Notes: generated by a model not told the origin, from the letters alone. Shown: positions 1-9,029, counted from the first letter of the stretch. The stretch is 64,000 nucleotides of DNA from Flavihumibacter soli (GCF_010692725.1 NZ_JAAFZB010000090.1:62001-126000); one strand, 5' to 3'. A program made the numbers and translations.

Positions 1-250
1 TTCCAGAGTTTGGCATATAAATTTTGTAATACGTAATTAAATCAAAATTTCACCCTTTTTCCGGGCGTTTTTTGGGTCTGCAAAAATACTCTTTATAGCC
101 GAAAATCAAACACTTAATGAAAAGATTTTTATCCCCCCTTTACAACTCGTAAAAAACTCCGTAGATTAAAAGGTTTGCCTGACTGATAACAAACTTAAGA
201 GCCAGTTAGGTGTTGTAAGTTTAAAATTAAGTCAAACTTAAAACCGAATC

Positions 251-502
251 ATGAAAACAGCTAGAAATCTTAGAACCATGAAGCCGAAGTCGGAAATCCT
301 GGTACCGTTTGCAGTAGCCTTACTCTTTATTTTTAACTCAGTATTATCATTTGCTCAGTCAGCTCCCGAAAAGGTAGAAGTTGACATTAATGCCGATGGA
401 GGCAGCGTATGGTATGGCCAGCCTTGGGTTTGGGCAGTAGGTATCGCAGTCTTCATTGTGCTTATTGTTGCTATCACAAGGAGTAACAGTAAGAATGCAT
501 AA
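251..502 (+). CDS. small secreted/membrane protein with C-terminal TM segment
   Basis: An 83-residue protein that I do not recognise by name. It has a hydrophobic signal-like stretch at about residues 16-35, followed by AQSAPE, which looks like a signal peptidase site. A short acidic segment and a Gly/Trp-rich stretch (VWYGQPWVW, 53-61) follow, then a second hydrophobic helix at about 60-75 and a short tail with one Arg and one Lys. The mature part is therefore a tiny ectodomain on a C-terminal anchor. The start could also be Met10 (278), which gives a cleaner signal peptide. A strong terminator lies 22 bp after the stop, so the gene is monocistronic at its 3' end. The layout recalls tripartite sorting tails handled by exosortases, and an exosortase-like gene lies about 4 kb away, but that link is inference only. 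Confidence 0.7.
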   Translation: MKTARNLRTMKPKSEILVPFAVALLFIFNSVLSFAQSAPEKVEVDINADGGSVWYGQPWVWAVGIAVFIVLIVAITRSNSKNA

Positions 503-523
503 TCACTCAAAGCGTTATTATAG

Positions 524-549
524 AAACCCCCGACACCGGGGGTTTTTTT
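524..549 (+). terminator. rho-independent terminator
   Basis: A five-C/five-G stem with a short loop (CCCCC gacac CGGGGG) is followed by a run of seven T. It ends the 83-residue membrane protein gene. Confidence 0.85.
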
Positions 550-709
550 ATGTTTTAATCGGCTAGAATATAATTTTGTGTTAGCGCGGGCCCTCGAATA
601 CTCGCAGGACGCGAATGAGGCATATCCTGGATATCGGAAGTAGAAAGAGGCCCGAACTATTGTGCATTATTACAATTGTTTAAGAAACATTAAATACGGT
701 TCTTTGGTC

Positions 710-1639
710 ATGATGAAAATTCTGGTAACTGGAAGCAATGGATTGCTCGGTCAGAAATTGACGGAAATAATATTATCGAATCCTGAACTGCAGCTTGTAG
801 CAACCGGGAAAGGGCCAGACCGCTTTCCGCAGGATGGTAAGTACGATTATGCCGAACTGGACGTAAGTGACGGTATACAGGTTGAACAAGTGCTTCGTCT
901 CCACCGGCCGGATGTTTTAATTCACGGCGCGGCAATGACAAATGTTGATGAATGTGAAAACAGGAAAGATGAATGCTGGATTGCAAATGTTGACTCGGTA
1001 AAAAACCTTATTGTTGCCTGTGAAAAGTTAGATATTCATCTGATCCACTTATCAACGGATTTCATATTTGACGGGGAGGCCGGACCTTACACCGAAGAGG
1101 CCGAACCACACCCTCTAAGCTATTACGGCCTTACCAAACTAGAGGCTGAGAAGCTTATAAAGGCATCGTCGGCTTCCTGGACTATCTTAAGGACCATTAT
1201 TGTTTATGGTATTGTAAATGATATGAGCCGTTCCAATATTGTTTTGTGGGCAAAGAATGCCCTTGAAAAGGGGGCGCCAATTAATGTTGTAAATGATCAA
1301 TGGAGAATGCCGACTCTTGCTGAGGACCTGGCAGCCTGCTGCGTATTGGCAGCCAGGAAAAAAAAGCAGGGAGTATACAATGCGTCCGGTAAGGACATGA
1401 TGAGCATTATTGAGCTTGTTGAGAAGGTTGCGGATTATTGGAATCTGGATAAATCCCTGATCAACCCAATCAGTTCAGCAAGTTTAAACCAGGCAGCCCG
1501 CCGACCAAAACGGACAGGGTTTGTGCTGGACAAGTCGATCCGGGAGCTTGGGTATACGCCTCATTCCTTTCAGGAAGGTCTTTTCATCCTCGACCAGCAA
1601 TTAAAAAAAGGTGCAAACAATTCAGAACCAGGGGCCTAA
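710..1639 (+). CDS. SDR-family sugar-nucleotide reductase, RmlD-like (dTDP-4-dehydrorhamnose reductase family)
   Basis: NAD(P)-dependent short-chain reductase of the RmlD type. In the named family this reduces dTDP-4-dehydrorhamnose to dTDP-rhamnose; the actual substrate here is unknown because no rmlA/B/C genes are adjacent. The N-terminus carries the Rossmann GxxGxxG motif (TGSNGLLGQ), followed by HGAAMTNVDECE and STDFIFDG, as in RmlD. The catalytic YxxxK is YYGLTK. The open frame extends up to 662, but the first 16 residues are not family-like. The tandem Met at 710/713 places the Rossmann strand directly at the N-terminus, so 710 is used, giving about 309 residues, the usual size. No neighbour appears to share its pathway. 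Confidence 0.85.
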   Translation: MMKILVTGSNGLLGQKLTEIILSNPELQLVATGKGPDRFPQDGKYDYAELDVSDGIQVEQVLRLHRPDVLIHGAAMTNVDECENRKDECWIANVDSVKNLIVACEKLDIHLIHLSTDFIFDGEAGPYTEEAEPHPLSYYGLTKLEAEKLIKASSASWTILRTIIVYGIVNDMSRSNIVLWAKNALEKGAPINVVNDQWRMPTLAEDLAACCVLAARKKKQGVYNASGKDMMSIIELVEKVADYWNLDKSLINPISSASLNQAARRPKRTGFVLDKSIRELGYTPHSFQEGLFILDQQLKKGANNSEPGA

Positions 1640-1681
1640 TGTCTTTTTTAAAATAATTTAGGCAAAATTAAAAAGAAAACA

Positions 1682-1689
1682 TATTTTTG
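1682..1689 (+). promoter_or_regulatory. promoter -7 element of tRNA-Arg
   Basis: TATTTTTG matches the Bacteroidota TAnnTTTG element and ends 15 nt before the tRNA. A TTTA that could serve as the -33 box lies 21 nt upstream (1657-1660). Confidence 0.55.
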
Positions 1690-1704
1690 CAATCCGTTTG
1701 AAAA

Positions 1705-1778
1705 GCACCTGTAGCTTAATTGGATAGAGCACCTGACTACGGATCAGGAGGTTAGGGGTTCGACTCCCTTCAGGTGCA
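1705..1778 (+). tRNA. tRNA-Arg (anticodon ACG)
   Basis: A complete cloverleaf: acceptor GCACCTG/CAGGTGC, D arm GCTT...GAGC, anticodon stem CCTGA/TCAGG around loop CTACGGA, and T arm AGGGG TTCGACT CCCTT. The anticodon ACG reads CGU/CGC/CGA arginine codons after deamination of A34. The discriminator is A and the 3' CCA is not encoded. Confidence 0.96.
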
Positions 1779-1809
1779 CAAGCACAACCCCGCGAAGGCG
1801 GTATTCAAT

Positions 1810-1841
1810 AAAGCCTTTTCGATATTCGAAGAGGCTTTTTT
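1810..1841 (+). terminator. terminator after tRNA-Arg
   Basis: AAAGCCTTTTCGA and its imperfect complement TTCGAAGAGGCTTT form a long A-flanked stem followed by T6. It separates the tRNA from adk. Confidence 0.75.
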
Positions 1842-1860
1842 AAATTTTAACCAAATTAGA

Positions 1861-2433
1861 ATGCTGAACTTAGTATTATTTGGCCCACCGGGCGCCGGTA
1901 AAGGAACCCAATCCCAAAAACTGATTGACAAGTATAATTTGGTTCATCTTTCAACGGGTGACATATTAAGGGCTGAAATTTCTCAGGGCACTCAATTAGG
2001 TACTGAGGCAAAGCAGCTGATGGATCAGGGAATACTGGTGCCGGATGAGGTTGTAATTGGTATGATCAGCAATAAACTCGATTCTAATAAGGATGCTGCT
2101 GGCTTTATTTTCGACGGATTTCCCCGCACGGTTGCCCAGGCTGAAGCTCTTGACGGGTTGCTGAAAAGCAAAAATTCTGAGATATCATGCATGATAGCCC
2201 TGGAGGTAAGTAATAGTGAACTTCTGAACAGGCTGCTATTGCGAGGAAAGGACTCAGGCCGCCCGGACGACGCGAATGCCGAGATTATAGCCCGTCGCAT
2301 TGAAGAATATAATAACAAAACAGCACCTGTTGCCAACTACTATAAGGCACAGGATAAATTTTGCAGCATCAATGGTATAGGAAGCATTGATGACATTTTT
2401 ACATCAATAAGTACTGTAATCAACGATCTTTAA
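1861..2433 (+). CDS. adk: adenylate kinase
   Basis: Adenylate kinase, which catalyses ATP + AMP to 2 ADP in the cytoplasm. The P-loop GPPGAGKGT is at residues 8-16, followed by the NMP-binding STGDILRAE, the DGFPRT segment, and the C-terminal GRPDDANAEIIARR arginine-rich segment. At 190 residues it is the short form, without the zinc-type LID insert. The frame is open from 1774, but the upstream part overlaps the tRNA and its terminator. The ATG at 1861 puts the P-loop where family members have it. It is followed by a terminator and then obgE, a pairing common in Bacteroidota. Confidence 0.96.
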   Translation: MLNLVLFGPPGAGKGTQSQKLIDKYNLVHLSTGDILRAEISQGTQLGTEAKQLMDQGILVPDEVVIGMISNKLDSNKDAAGFIFDGFPRTVAQAEALDGLLKSKNSEISCMIALEVSNSELLNRLLLRGKDSGRPDDANAEIIARRIEEYNNKTAPVANYYKAQDKFCSINGIGSIDDIFTSISTVINDL

Positions 2434-2456
2434 CAGAACTATTGATTTGAAAGGCT

Positions 2457-2487
2457 AAAGCGGGTGAGATCTTCTTCCGCTTTTTTT
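2457..2487 (+). terminator. terminator after adk
   Basis: AAAGCGG ... CCGCTTT stem with a loop of about 13 nt, then a T-rich tract. The T tract runs directly into the -7 element proposed for obgE. Confidence 0.6.
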
Positions 2488-2494
2488 AATTTTG
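2487..2494 (+). promoter_or_regulatory. promoter -7 element of obgE
   Basis: TAATTTTG matches TAnnTTTG and lies 51 bp before the obgE start codon. No clear TTTG -33 box is visible at the expected distance. Confidence 0.4.
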
Positions 2495-2545
2495 CACCTT
2501 TCAATCACGTTTTCCATAAGTACATTTCCACCTTATTACTACCTT

Positions 2546-3541
2546 ATGTCTCAGGGCTCCAATTTTGTAGATTATGTTAAAATATGTTGCCGGTCCGGGC
2601 ATGGCGGCCCCGGCTCCTCACATTTACACCGTGATATTTTAACTTCGAAAGGCGGGCCTGACGGCGGCGATGGCGGCCGGGGAGGCCATATCATACTCAA
2701 AGGCAACAGTCAACTGTGGACGCTACTGCATTTGAAGTACCGTAAACATATTATTGCCGAAAATGGTCTAACCGGATCAAGTGGAAATAAGTCAGGCAGA
2801 ACCGGAGCGGATGAGATCCTGGAGGTTCCGCTGGGTACAATCGCCCGCAATGCTGAGACCGGCGAGGTAGTGTTTGAGATTACCAAGGACGGCGAAACAA
2901 AGATCCTGACCCCTGGGGGCCGGGGTGGACTGGGCAACTCTCATTTTAAAACTTCGACCCAGCAGACCCCGCGTTACAGCCAGCCGGGTGAACCGGGTAG
3001 GGAAGAATGGATGATCCTGGAACTGAAGATCCTGGCTGATGTAGGATTGGTGGGATTTCCAAACGCAGGAAAATCGACGCTGCTCTCGGTAGTTTCCGCC
3101 GCGAAACCGGAAATTGCAGATTATGCATTCACCACGCTGGTTCCTAATCTCGGAATTGTTTCTTACCGGGATAACAAATCATTTGTTATGGCCGATATTC
3201 CGGGCATAATTGAAGGCGCTTCGAAAGGTAAGGGCCTCGGAATCCGGTTCCTACGGCATATCGAACGAAATTCGGTATTACTCTTCCTGATTCCCGCTGA
3301 TACCAGCAAAAGCATTCAGGAGGAATATGATATTTTGCTAAATGAGCTTAAGGAGTATAATCCGGAGTTGATGCATAAACCACGAGTACTGGCTATCAGT
3401 AAGTCGGACTTGCTGGATGATGAGTTGAAAAACGAAATGAAAACCGATCTGCCTGATCTTCCTTATGTATTCATTTCGTCCGTAGCGCAGAAAAACCTGC
3501 TTGAATTAAAGGATCTGCTTTGGAAATCAATAAACGCCTAG
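2546..3541 (+). CDS. obgE: GTPase Obg/CgtA
   Basis: Ribosome-associated GTPase of the Obg family, involved in 50S subunit maturation and stringent signalling in characterised relatives. The N-terminal Obg fold is rich in glycine ([12 protein letters not shown]), followed by a G domain with P-loop [10 protein letters not shown]3 [10 protein letters not shown] and G4 in the variant form SKSD. Its length of 331 residues is normal for a form without the C-terminal OCT domain. The frame opens at 2492, but [13 protein letters not shown] at 2546 aligns with the conserved N-terminus, so that start is used. It converges with the acetyltransferase gene, whose end is only 9 bp away. Confidence 0.95.
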   Translation: MSQGSNFVDYVKICCRSGHGGPGSSHLHRDILTSKGGPDGGDGGRGGHIILKGNSQLWTLLHLKYRKHIIAENGLTGSSGNKSGRTGADEILEVPLGTIARNAETGEVVFEITKDGETKILTPGGRGGLGNSHFKTSTQQTPRYSQPGEPGREEWMILELKILADVGLVGFPNAGKSTLLSVVSAAKPEIADYAFTTLVPNLGIVSYRDNKSFVMADIPGIIEGASKGKGLGIRFLRHIERNSVLLFLIPADTSKSIQEEYDILLNELKEYNPELMHKPRVLAISKSDLLDDELKNEMKTDLPDLPYVFISSVAQKNLLELKDLLWKSINA

Positions 3542-3550
3542 GCGGGACAC

Positions 3551-4105
3551 TTAAGATATAATTCGTTCCCCGATCTTAATTGCCGGATTTCCCTGATAGA
3601 TAGCGTAGGGATCGGTGTTCTTTGTTACAATCGTGCCCAGCGTAACTATGCCGTGTGAGCCGATCACTATTCCCGGACTGACAACTGCACCCGCACCAAT
3701 CCAGGCACCGTCTTCAATAATAATGGGGCTAACAAAAAGGTCGAAAGTTGTTTTCTTATAATCATGGTTTCCGGTCATGAGCATGCAGCGCTGTGAAAGG
3801 CAAACATTTTTCCCAATGGTTACGTGCGCCAGATTCTCAATTGTACTCCCTTCGCCCAGCCAGGCATAGTCACCAATACTTAGTTTCCACGGATATTTAA
3901 TGTTAACAAAGGGCTTAACCCTAATTTCTTTGCCTGCCTTGCAACCGAACAGCTTTAACAAGGTAACGAGCACCGAACTAAACGGCATTAAGCCTGAACG
4001 AAAAAACACAGTGCTAATGAGATACCAGCAGTAAGTCTTAAAGGCACTCCCCCCTGAATTATAGTCTTTTTTATCAAAGTCTTTGCGTAGCTGGGTCTTA
4101 TTCAA
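3551..4105 (-). CDS. WcaF-like hexapeptide-repeat acetyltransferase
   Basis: A 184-residue left-handed beta-helix acyltransferase resembling the colanic acid acetyltransferase WcaF. It probably transfers an acetyl group from acetyl-CoA to a sugar of a surface polysaccharide. Hexapeptide repeats run from about residue 70 to 165 (IGDYAWLGEGSTI, IGKNVCLSQRC, IEDGAWIGAGAVV, IGSHGIVTLGTIV). The likely catalytic His is in TGNHDYKK, and the C-terminal YQGNPAIKIGER is typical of the family. It is the last gene of a three-gene minus-strand set and starts 12 bp after the exosortase-like gene, which supports a role in the same envelope glycan or anchoring pathway. Confidence 0.85.
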   Translation of the reverse strand: MNKTQLRKDFDKKDYNSGGSAFKTYCWYLISTVFFRSGLMPFSSVLVTLLKLFGCKAGKEIRVKPFVNIKYPWKLSIGDYAWLGEGSTIENLAHVTIGKNVCLSQRCMLMTGNHDYKKTTFDLFVSPIIIEDGAWIGAGAVVSPGIVIGSHGIVTLGTIVTKNTDPYAIYQGNPAIKIGERIIS

Positions 4106-4117
4106 AGCGTTTCCCGA

Positions 4118-4702
4118 TTATAAAGTTTTAGCTATTATCTTCTTGTCGTTGCCATAGTTTATCCAGAAATATATGCTGGTTAGCAAGATAGCGTATAATA
4201 AGAAATTGAACAGGATGTGATGATCAACCACTGATCTCAACGATGAGGTCCGCCAGAACAAAGTGATCAATATAAACCGGGCGACATTCAGGACCTGTAT
4301 GAGAAGTAAGCCGGCCGGTATGAAAACCAGCTTGTTTTTAAGCGTTTTCTCCGGCCATGCAATAACAAATGCCACAAAAAAACTCATGACGCCAAAACCA
4401 AGGCAGGAGTACACAACATTGATGCCCCCCGCATTTAATGCATGAAGGGTGGTGTCTGAAACGAAGATCTCGTATCCGAAAAATTTAAGGATTGCTGCGG
4501 AGATCGATATGAGCAGTATCCGAAAGCCCCTGATATAGTTTAGATTCTGGTCGAGAAATGCGCTGTAATAGTTGCCCGGCGCGGTAATACCCATGTAAAA
4601 GATATTAAAGTAATAGAGCAGGGTAAATAAACCAAGGAATATAACTACAAAGCGGTAGGACGGATTATCCCAATATTGCTTAAAACTCAGACTACCGGCC
4701 AT
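4118..4702 (-). CDS. exosortase-family membrane protein (Xrt type)
   Basis: A 194-residue integral membrane protein with about five or six hydrophobic helices. It carries the exosortase/archaeosortase catalytic pattern: Cys100 in VVYSCLGFG, Arg142 in LNVARF, and His161/162 in VDHHILFN near the last helix. Exosortases are membrane cysteine transpeptidases that cleave C-terminal sorting signals and help attach proteins to surface glycans. Bacteroidota carry several subfamilies (XrtF, XrtN, XrtX, XrtY), and I cannot assign one by eye. Its start overlaps the glycosyltransferase end by 11 bp, which indicates translational coupling. A glycosyltransferase upstream and an acetyltransferase downstream fit a glycan-linked anchoring module. 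Confidence 0.8.
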   Translation of the reverse strand: MAGSLSFKQYWDNPSYRFVVIFLGLFTLLYYFNIFYMGITAPGNYYSAFLDQNLNYIRGFRILLISISAAILKFFGYEIFVSDTTLHALNAGGINVVYSCLGFGVMSFFVAFVIAWPEKTLKNKLVFIPAGLLLIQVLNVARFILITLFWRTSSLRSVVDHHILFNFLLYAILLTSIYFWINYGNDKKIIAKTL

Positions 4703-5552
4703 TTTTCTTTTCTTTCAGGATCTCTTCAATTTTTACGTCTACAATAATACGGAACCAGAAGCCTTGCAGGAAATGGAAAAGTATGCCCCTGCGACCGTCA
4801 AGTATTCCCAGCTGAAATATCATCCGGTAAGTAAAATAAAAAAAAGGACGGATAAAACGGGGTAATTTCCACCATAAATTTTTCAGCCATGCTGTACGTT
4901 CATCGGGACTGCCCATCAGGTCAGGCCTGATGGTCTGAATCCGCAATTTATTCATCCGTTCGATTTCCTCGTGTGCCAGCAGGTCACTGTACCGGTTATG
5001 CTTACTTATCCAGAAGCTGATCTCATTTTCTTTAAGATTCTCTTCCAGGATATGACCCTTTTGCCAGATCAGTGTTTTTCCGGGAACCACAAACCGGTGG
5101 TCCATATTTTCATGCAGATCAGAAAACCCTTTTCCCGTGCGGAACATCTTAAGAAGGTACTTGGGATAGTATCCACCAAATCTGAGCCACCGGCCCTTGA
5201 AATAGTTTTTCCGGTTAAAATAGATCCCATCTATATCCTGATGAGCTGAATCCTGAAAGTGTTGAAGTTGTTGATACAGTTCCGGAGTGACGATCTGATC
5301 GGCATCCAGGCATACCAGCCAGGGAGTACGGAAATTAAATGCTTTTAAGGCCGCATCCCACTGCTTGGGGTGGTTTTCAAATTGATTGAAACTCGTTTCA
5401 ACACCGTAAATGCCGCAAATACTGAGGGTATTGTCGGTGCTTCCGGAATCGAGGATAAATGTTTCGGCATTCAGATCCTTAACCGATTCAAGCAGGCGTG
5501 GTAAATGTTCCTCCTCGTTAAAAGTCAGAATAACAAACGAGAAGTCAGGCAT
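4692..5552 (-). CDS. GT2-family glycosyltransferase
   Basis: A 286-residue GT-A fold family 2 glycosyltransferase similar in layout to WaaE/KdtX-type enzymes. FVILTFNEEEHL at the N-terminus starts the nucleotide-binding domain. ILDSGSTDNT lies at about 34-42 and the metal-binding DxD (LDAD, 82-85) follows. The C-terminal half (WLKNLWWKLPRFIRPFFYFTY) contains a hydrophobic stretch suggesting membrane association. It transfers a sugar from a nucleotide donor, but the acceptor is not visible. It leads the operon with the exosortase and WcaF-like genes. A -7 element lies 31-38 bp upstream. Confidence 0.88.
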   Translation of the reverse strand: MPDFSFVILTFNEEEHLPRLLESVKDLNAETFILDSGSTDNTLSICGIYGVETSFNQFENHPKQWDAALKAFNFRTPWLVCLDADQIVTPELYQQLQHFQDSAHQDIDGIYFNRKNYFKGRWLRFGGYYPKYLLKMFRTGKGFSDLHENMDHRFVVPGKTLIWQKGHILEENLKENEISFWISKHNRYSDLLAHEEIERMNKLRIQTIRPDLMGSPDERTAWLKNLWWKLPRFIRPFFYFTYRMIFQLGILDGRRGILFHFLQGFWFRIIVDVKIEEILKEKKNGR

Positions 5553-5582
5553 TCGGGGAGTTAGTTGTCAGGTTCATTCGAT

Positions 5583-5590
5583 CAAATATA
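5583..5590 (-). promoter_or_regulatory. promoter -7 element of the GT2-exosortase-acetyltransferase operon
   Basis: On the minus strand this reads TATATTTG, a TAnnTTTG match. It lies in the 57-bp gap between the helicase stop and the glycosyltransferase start. This implies that the operon can be transcribed separately from the helicase gene. Confidence 0.45.
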
Positions 5591-5609
5591 AGGGAAACGC
5601 ATTAATCTG

Positions 5610-8600
5610 CTAAGCAGTTAATTCATCTCTTTGAACACCATTCCCGAGTAAACCCAGGAGTTCTGCCTTTGAAGAAAGATTTAATAATGTATCGCCTGTT
5701 TTGATCAGTGCATCTACACGGTTTACTTTGGTCTGCTGCAACTTCATGATCTTTTCTTCAACGGTGTCGGGACAGATCAAACGGACGGCGACCACGTTCT
5801 TCTTCTGACCGATGCGATAGCACCGGTCGATTGCCTGGTTTTCAACCGCGGGGTTCCACCAGGGGTCAACCAGGTAGACATAGCTGGCTTCCGTCAGGTT
5901 GAGCCCGGTGCCGCCTGCTTTTAGGCTTATTAGAAACACCCGGACATCCGTTTCATTTTGAAACTCATTTATTGCCGCTTCCCTGTTTTTCGTTTTACCC
6001 GTTAAATAAGCATACCGGATGGCTTTTTCATCGAGCTTCTCCTTGATCAGGTCAAGCATACCTACAAATTGGGAGAACACCAGGATCTTGCTGCCTGCAG
6101 ATTTATCTTCAATGTGCATGAGGAGCGTATCTATCTTGGCCGAGGTAGCGGAAGCAGGCCCTTTTTCGCCCGCCAGAACAGGCGCATCGCATACCTGCCG
6201 CAGGCGTGTTATGCCCTTCAAAACATACATAGAGGTTTTAGAAAGGTCATCGTCAGTTTTCGAGGAAACGAATTCACGAAATTCCTTTTCATAGGCATTA
6301 TAGATCTTCCTCTGTTCAGGCTGCATTTCACAGTATACTACCATTTCGATCTTTTCAGGTAACTCAGTTGCAACCTCGCCCTTGGTGCGGCGCAAAATAA
6401 AGGGAGCTACTTTTTCCCGGAGTTCCAATGCCCGCTTTTTAACTCCAAATTTATCGATGGGAGATGAGTAAACATCCCGAAACCATTGGAGGCTTCCAAG
6501 CAAGCCCGGGCAGGCAACTGACAACTGTCCGTAGAGGTCGAAGGTATTGTTTTCAACAGGCGTCCCCGTGATCACGATTTTACTCCGCGACTTAAGCACG
6601 CGGGCCGCCATATTTCGTTGTGACTGGGGGTTTTTGATATTCTGCGACTCATCAAAAAACACATAATTGAAATTGAACTCTCTGAAATGAGCCAGATCGG
6701 ATATTAGTGTTCCGTAGGAGGTAATGATTACGTCAAAATTGCCGAATTCCGAAGTGCTTTTTGTCCTTGCCGGCCCATAGGCTGTATGGACTTTTAGCGA
6801 TGGGGCAAACTTTTCAAATTCAGCCTGCCAGTTAAAAATCAGTGATGTGGGAACGATAACCATGCTGGTGGTCATGCCTCGTTTTTCAAGTTGCGAGTTT
6901 AGAAAAGCAATAATTTGCAAAGTTTTTCCCAGGCCCATATCGTCAGCCAGGCAACCCCCGAAATTTAGATCGTCAAGACAGTTTAGCCAGTTTAATCCCA
7001 GCTGCTGATAAGGACGAAGGATCCCGCTGACTGATGAGTTTACATTGGACACTCCGTTCTTCTTGAAATTGGCCAAGGTTCTTTCATAGCTAATAAGCTC
7101 GGACTTTACTTCTTCTGATAATAAGGCTTCATCATACATTTTCGCGATTGAAGCGAAATTAACGCGCGGCGTCCGCAATGTATCTTCAACGATTTCACCG
7201 GCGGCAAACCAGCTTGTGAACTTTTCAATCCAATCGGAGGGTATAATGCCCATAGTCCCGTCGTCAAGACGGACAAATTTACTTTTGCCCTTAATCGATT
7301 GACGAAGCTGCTTAAGCGAAGCTTTCTTCTTCCCAAACCGGAGCTCAATATTCGTATTAAACCAGTTAAGACCGCTGGTCACCTGTACAGAAACTTTAGC
7401 GGTCTGAGGATTCAGCTTTTGCGTTGTAATTTCATCAAAACCCAATATGGTAATTTCTGCAGCGTCCCAGTCGTCGAAAGCTTTTAGGAACCAGCTTTCA
7501 TCCAAAAATCTTTTTTTGTGCAGGTAGAAATACTGTAATGGGTTGTCCAGTTGTTCAACAAAATCAGGATTTTGTTTTAATAATAATGCAATAAAACGGT
7601 CTTCTTCCTGGCCGTCACGCTTTACGATATATTCTTTCCCCTTTTCATCACTGGAGATGATCTGCCGCTTTGTCCGCACAGGTATCTCAACGTCACCGTA
7701 CCTGATAACAGGGACAATGGAGATGTGCTGAGCAAAGTCGGACAGATAGATGATCTTTTCGAAGGGGGAGCCAAAATCTGATTTTTCAAGTTGTGTTGAA
7801 GATGCCTCCTGAATATAATTATGCGAAATGGTTATGCTGTTTTCCAGCTCATTCAGAACCGTATTCCGAAATTCCCGGAATTTGGACTGATGAATAATTA
7901 ATTTCCGGCCCTTTCCTTTCATCAGCTCAGCAAGGATGAGCAAGGCAGGGGATCTAACGAGGAAAAGACAGTCGTCTGCCTGGATAAAATGATTGAACCG
8001 GATTTGCAGGTCACCGGGAGAGGTCACCCGGCCGTTGATCTTCAGATTCGCTGTTAATTCATAAAATTGCTTCTTTAGCGAGATATTTAGTGAAACTTCT
8101 TCTTTCAGAACCGCAAGCTTAACAGGGCTTATTGACGAGGACGAAATGTTTTCAGATACATCGCTGTTATGCAGGTAGACCGGAATTCCGGAAGGGTTTT
8201 TTATAAGCGCTGTTAAGAAGGCAATGTCTTCGGCATTTTTCTTAACATCGATATTGCTTTGAAACCTGCTGACAGCGGTAAAAAATTTTATAGCCTGCGG
8301 ATCTTCCGTTTTCCAGATCTCATCGAGAGGGTTAACCGGTATAAATGGATTTTTTGGCTTCCCGTCTTTACTTGTCCTAGCCTCAACCAGATCAATAAAA
8401 AGGTGCCGGTAGTATTTATGCTGACGAAGAACGATGTATAAGGAGCATGATTCATCAGCTTTCCCGGCTGCGGGCGGCGGACTGTAGCTGACCAGCTTGC
8501 GCCTTATTTCATTAAGACTTCCTGGTTTTACGGGAAGTAAGGACGGATCTTTGGGGGCTATGCTGATCTCCCCGTTTTTGTGAACCACATGAAAGTGAGC

Positions 8601-9029
8601 TTCCAGATCCGGTTCCTTTTCCATTCCAAAGTCCGTGGAATACTTTCGGATCTTCTCCAGGCGCAATTTGTCATCAAAAAAGATCCTGAGGTCTTCCCGT
8701 TTCAATATATTGTAGAGCGTTTCGTACTGATGTTCGCAAATGGTGTCGCTGCCGTTTTTACAGGCGCAGGAAGTGATGAGTCTGTTGCCCTGGCCGAATA
8801 CCACAACGCCTGGAAATAGGCGGTCAGGAGCAGCATTGATAAAAATACCTGAGTTCAGGGATATCTCCTGTGGAATGATGTTTGGGTTAACCCTTATTTC
8901 CGGGAGTTCCTTTCCATGCAGCCTGGCGAGTGTAATTTCGCTGATCTCCTGGAAATTACCGGTGATCACAAACGCAGTTTTACTTAAAGCCGGATGAAGG
9001 TTACCTTTATCGTTCATATGTGCTATCAA
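5610..9029 (-). CDS. SNF2-family DNA-dependent ATPase with N-terminal SWIM zinc finger
   Basis: A 1139-residue Swi2/Snf2-type helicase-like ATPase. A SWIM zinc motif (Cys88-x-Cys90 ... Cys98-x-His100) is near the N-terminus, followed by about 550 residues of accessory region. The ATPase core starts near 680 with Walker A DDMGLGKT, motif II FDES (in place of DEAH), motif III VITGTPVENN, and lobe 2 with SQFVGMLD, SLKAGGTGLNLT and WWNPAVENQAIDRCYRIGQ. Such proteins remodel nucleoprotein or translocate on duplex DNA, and the bacterial role is poorly defined. The start may be Met1 or Met5. A possible -7 element (TAGTTTTG) overlaps the stop codon of the upstream mlaD-like gene. Confidence 0.93.
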   Translation of the reverse strand: MIAHMNDKGNLHPALSKTAFVITGNFQEISEITLARLHGKELPEIRVNPNIIPQEISLNSGIFINAAPDRLFPGVVVFGQGNRLITSCACKNGSDTICEHQYETLYNILKREDLRIFFDDKLRLEKIRKYSTDFGMEKEPDLEAHFHVVHKNGEISIAPKDPSLLPVKPGSLNEIRRKLVSYSPPPAAGKADESCSLYIVLRQHKYYRHLFIDLVEARTSKDGKPKNPFIPVNPLDEIWKTEDPQAIKFFTAVSRFQSNIDVKKNAEDIAFLTALIKNPSGIPVYLHNSDVSENISSSSISPVKLAVLKEEVSLNISLKKQFYELTANLKINGRVTSPGDLQIRFNHFIQADDCLFLVRSPALLILAELMKGKGRKLIIHQSKFREFRNTVLNELENSITISHNYIQEASSTQLEKSDFGSPFEKIIYLSDFAQHISIVPVIRYGDVEIPVRTKRQIISSDEKGKEYIVKRDGQEEDRFIALLLKQNPDFVEQLDNPLQYFYLHKKRFLDESWFLKAFDDWDAAEITILGFDEITTQKLNPQTAKVSVQVTSGLNWFNTNIELRFGKKKASLKQLRQSIKGKSKFVRLDDGTMGIIPSDWIEKFTSWFAAGEIVEDTLRTPRVNFASIAKMYDEALLSEEVKSELISYERTLANFKKNGVSNVNSSVSGILRPYQQLGLNWLNCLDDLNFGGCLADDMGLGKTLQIIAFLNSQLEKRGMTTSMVIVPTSLIFNWQAEFEKFAPSLKVHTAYGPARTKSTSEFGNFDVIITSYGTLISDLAHFREFNFNYVFFDESQNIKNPQSQRNMAARVLKSRSKIVITGTPVENNTFDLYGQLSVACPGLLGSLQWFRDVYSSPIDKFGVKKRALELREKVAPFILRRTKGEVATELPEKIEMVVYCEMQPEQRKIYNAYEKEFREFVSSKTDDDLSKTSMYVLKGITRLRQVCDAPVLAGEKGPASATSAKIDTLLMHIEDKSAGSKILVFSQFVGMLDLIKEKLDEKAIRYAYLTGKTKNREAAINEFQNETDVRVFLISLKAGGTGLNLTEASYVYLVDPWWNPAVENQAIDRCYRIGQKKNVVAVRLICPDTVEEKIMKLQQTKVNRVDALIKTGDTLLNLSSKAELLGLLGNGVQRDELTA

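Noticed and set aside
1774-1860. N-terminal extension of adenylate kinase
   Set aside because: It overlaps the tRNA 3' end and a terminator; the internal ATG at 1861 gives the normal protein.
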